In this document: one piece after another, positions 4,528-6,295 of the stretch
Numbering within the stretch: the stretch's first letter is position 1
How the letters are laid out: every line of letters starts with the position of its first letter
Source: an uncultured Collinsella sp.
GTDB lineage: Bacteria; Actinomycetota; Coriobacteriia; Coriobacteriales; Coriobacteriaceae
Length of the DNA stretch: 6,295 nt
Assembly: GCA_902489295.1 (NCBI GenBank)
Contig: CABTZM010000128.1
Span: 1-6,295, forward strand
Direction of reading: 5' to 3'
The notes under the pieces: generated by a model
Told to the model about the DNA's origin: nothing
What the model saw: the letters and a program-made list of their open reading frames with translations, nothing else
The model's database searches: none
Translations under genes and position numbers: made by a program

Positions 4528-5832
4528 ATGGCAGAGATGGAGCTTGCAACCCTCATTTGTGGCGAAATCGCAGGCACTCTCCGGCAAGACGAGCATGGAC
4601 TCTGCAGCTTTGTATACGCCCCAACCTATCGCGGAGCACCGCTATCGCTAACAATGCCGCTTTCCAATCGCACGTATGGCCATAACATCGTCCGCCCGTT
4701 CCTATTTGGTCTTTTGCCCGACAGTCAAGAGCAGCGTCGCGCTATTGCCGCCGAGTATGACGTTGCATCCAACAACCCCGTCGCCCTCTTGTGCCATATC
4801 GGTCTTGACTGCGCGGGGGCCGTTCAGTTTTGTCGAACCAATCAATTAGGCGCCGCCCGCGGCAGGGTCTCGGCATACCGCCCGCTTACCAATTCTCAAA
4901 TCGCTCACAAGCTCAAAGCAATTCGCGATGACGAAAGAGAGACATGGATGGGCTCCAACGAAAGCTGGTCCCTGGGCGGCAACCAAGGCAAATTTGCACT
5001 AGCTTGGCATGATGGCCAATGGTGCGAATGTCTAGGGTCATCCCCCACTACCCATATCTTCAAAAATGGTGTCGTTGGGTTCAAACATCAGGCCTTAAAC
5101 GAATTCGTCTGCATGAAAACGGCTCGGCGTGTTGGCATTCCAACTGCCAACGTCTCCTATTGCACATTTGAAGACGAAGCCGCGCTCGTCGTTGAACGGT
5201 ACGACAGAATGGTCAATAGCAGCGGGAATATCGAAAGGCTGCATCAGGAGGACTTTTGCCAGACGCTCGGTGTATTGCCAAGCCAGAAATACACCGCCGA
5301 CGGAGGACCAACCACACGAGACATCCAAGAACGACTGATTAACACAGTCCCCCACCACATGAATCTTGTGCTTTTTACCTATATGTTGTTCTATAACGCC
5401 ATTATCGGAGCGCCTGACGCACACGCTAAAAACTACTCGCTCATCCTAGGCAAAGGCACAAACGCAGCGCTCGCACCCATGTACGATGTCGCATCGGGCT
5501 TGGCGTACGAGCGTATGCGCCGCCGGGCGCGCCTTGCCATGAGCGTTGGCGGCGAAAATCGAGTGGGGCGCATCGGTCCAGGCGCTATCCGCCGATACCA
5601 CGGTATGGGCGACCCCGCGCTGGAGACGGCGCTCACCGATGCCGGGCTATCCGAGAAGTTTTGCTTTGCGACCATGATGGACCTCGCCTACGAGGCACCC
5701 ATTTGCATGGAAGAGGTCATGGACGAATACGCCGACCTGCCCGGCATGGCGGACCTGCGCGAGCATATGCTCGGCCCCGTCCGCGAAAACTGCCAGCGCA
5801 CCCTCGACCTCATCAAGGCGGATATGGGCTAG
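4528..5832 (+). CDS. hipA: HipA-type serine/threonine kinase toxin (434 aa)
   Basis: HipA kinases inhibit growth by phosphorylating a cellular protein; in E. coli the target is glutamyl-tRNA synthetase. The length is near E. coli HipA (440). The N-terminal subdomain (about 1-105) includes PLSLTMPLS and FLFGLLPDS. The Gly-rich loop is SLGGNQGKFAL at 148-158, where S148 matches the autophosphorylated S150 of E. coli. K179 in PTTHIFK matches the ATP-binding lysine. LHQEDFCQTLG (238-248) and KYTADGGP follow the E. coli pattern closely. The catalytic loop is GAPDAHAKNYS with D297, and the metal-binding D320 lies in LAPMYDVAS. All kinase residues seem present, so it should be active. The ATG at 4528 directly follows the hipB stop, with AAGG 11 bases upstream, so translation is probably coupled; ATG 4537 is an alternative start. 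GC content rises sharply after about 5460. Confidence 0.94.
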   Translation: MAEMELATLICGEIAGTLRQDEHGLCSFVYAPTYRGAPLSLTMPLSNRTYGHNIVRPFLFGLLPDSQEQRRAIAAEYDVASNNPVALLCHIGLDCAGAVQFCRTNQLGAARGRVSAYRPLTNSQIAHKLKAIRDDERETWMGSNESWSLGGNQGKFALAWHDGQWCECLGSSPTTHIFKNGVVGFKHQALNEFVCMKTARRVGIPTANVSYCTFEDEAALVVERYDRMVNSSGNIERLHQEDFCQTLGVLPSQKYTADGGPTTRDIQERLINTVPHHMNLVLFTYMLFYNAIIGAPDAHAKNYSLILGKGTNAALAPMYDVASGLAYERMRRRARLAMSVGGENRVGRIGPGAIRRYHGMGDPALETALTDAGLSEKFCFATMMDLAYEAPICMEEVMDEYADLPGMADLREHMLGPVRENCQRTLDLIKADMG

Positions 5833-5856
5833 ACGCCAATCAATTTCCCATTTCTT

Positions 5857-5904
5857 AAAAAAAGAGAGGGGGCACCCGTCGCAAAAGCTCGGATGCCCCC
5901 TCTC
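5857..5904 (-). terminator. Intrinsic terminator of the minus-strand dipeptidase gene, possibly also stopping hipA
   Basis: GAGAGGGGGCA (5864-5874) pairs with TGCCCCCTCTC (5894-5904), with extra pairs near a GC-AAAA-GC tip. On the minus strand the stem is followed by seven T residues (complement of 5857-5863), a classic terminator for the pepD-like gene. On the plus strand it lies 31 bases after the hipA stop but has no T-run behind it, so it would be a weaker stop in that direction. Confidence 0.85.
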
Positions 5905-5922
5905 ATAATGTCATTTGCAATC

Positions 5923-5953
5923 CGCTAGCACGTGGCTCGGACTGCTGCTAGCG
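5923..5953. repeat. Small inverted repeat between pepD stop and its terminator
   Basis: CGCTAGCA (5923-5930) and TGCTAGCG (5946-5953) are perfect 8-base arms with a 15-base loop. It begins 6 bases after the pepD-like stop codon on the minus strand. It would form a hairpin in the 3' untranslated RNA; no T-run follows it. Role unknown. Confidence 0.5.
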
Positions 5954-5959
5954 CAACCT

Positions 5960-6295
5960 TTACGCAGCGAGGCGCTTGAGGACGTCGACGAGCAGCTCGT
6001 AGAAGCGCTCAGCAGAAGCGAGCTCCATGTTTTCGTCCGGGGTGTGAACATCGGAGAGCGTCGGGCCCACGGCGATGGCGTCCAGGCCGTGCAGGGCCTC
6101 GGCAAACAGGCCGCACTCAAGGCCGGCGTGAATGGACTCGATGCGCAGCTCGGAACCAAAGAGCTCGCGATAGCTCTCGACAAAGACGTCGCGGACCGGC
6201 GAATGCTCAGCATAGCTCCAGCCGGGATACTCGAACTCAAACTTGGCGTCGAAGCCCAGGACATCGGCCAGCGTCTGCAGGCGGTCCTTGAACTC
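5960..6295 (-). CDS. pepD: PepD-like aminoacyl-histidine (Xaa-His) dipeptidase, C-terminal 111 residues
   Basis: Enzymes of this M20 metallopeptidase family cleave dipeptides such as Xaa-His and several others in the cytosol, using two zinc ions. Only the C-terminal end is present; the start lies to the right of the window. In the visible part, IHAGLECGLF (residues 55-64 of the fragment) and the VGPTLSDVHTPDE block (76-88) match the end of E. coli PepD. The histidine of HTPDE (residue 84) is the expected conserved metal ligand. The frame ends with TAA at 5962-5960, 55 bases ahead of the terminator stem. It converges on hipA. PepD is the best fit, but other M20 dipeptidases of the same clade cannot be excluded from the fragment. 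Confidence 0.88.
   Translation of the reverse strand, partial: EFKDRLQTLADVLGFDAKFEFEYPGWSYAEHSPVRDVFVESYRELFGSELRIESIHAGLECGLFAEALHGLDAIAVGPTLSDVHTPDENMELASAERFYELLVDVLKRLAA

Noticed and set aside
4096..5832. A three-gene HipBST-type system with a split toxin
   Set aside because: HipA contains both the N-terminal subdomain and the kinase core in one 434-residue frame, and the gene before it is an HTH protein with no HipS-like segment that I can see.
5911..6264. Minus-strand frame of 117 codons at the right edge
   Set aside because: It is a Ser-rich shadow in another frame of the same strand; the frame ending at 5960 carries the PepD motifs HAGLECG and HTPDE.

Overview
The window looks like chromosomal DNA of a moderately high-GC actinobacterium. 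Gene content, codon choice and the disA-ispD-ispF-cysS order suggest class Coriobacteriia, possibly a Collinsella-like gut organism. This is an inference from protein style and layout; no 16S or other marker is present.

Left part (1-3041, minus strand): a tightly packed operon read right to left, disA -> ispD -> ispF -> cysS. disA (c-di-AMP synthase) starts with TTG. The disA stop and ispD start share one base, ispD and ispF overlap by 11 bases, and ispF is followed after 3 bases by cysS, which runs off the left edge. The products make a second messenger, two enzymes of the MEP isoprenoid pathway, and cysteinyl-tRNA synthetase.

Middle (3042-4037): a divergent control region separates disA from mntP, a manganese exporter gene on the plus strand. 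The mntP leader holds a yybP-ykoY type manganese riboswitch followed by an intrinsic terminator. The 3' strand of riboswitch helix P1 is also part of the 5' arm of the terminator, so the two structures exclude each other. This is the layout of a manganese-activated transcriptional ON switch. Two similar extended -10-like elements lie as an imperfect inverted repeat between the genes. mntP ends with a perfect 15-bp hairpin terminator.

Right-centre (4038-5832, plus strand): a hipBA-type toxin-antitoxin module, preceded by a second perfect palindrome (17-bp arms) that shares a TTTTGCATG core with the mntP terminator. HipB has an HTH domain plus an unusually long C-terminal tail. HipA is a full-length Ser/Thr kinase with its key motifs intact. 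The last third of hipA is much richer in GC than the preceding part.

Right edge (5833-6295): a hairpin with an A/T tract that terminates a minus-strand gene, a second small hairpin, and the C-terminal 111 codons of a PepD-family dipeptidase gene entering from the right.

All families here are known. The least ordinary material is regulatory: the complete switch architecture at mntP, the paired palindromes between mntP and hipBA, and the compositional break inside hipA.
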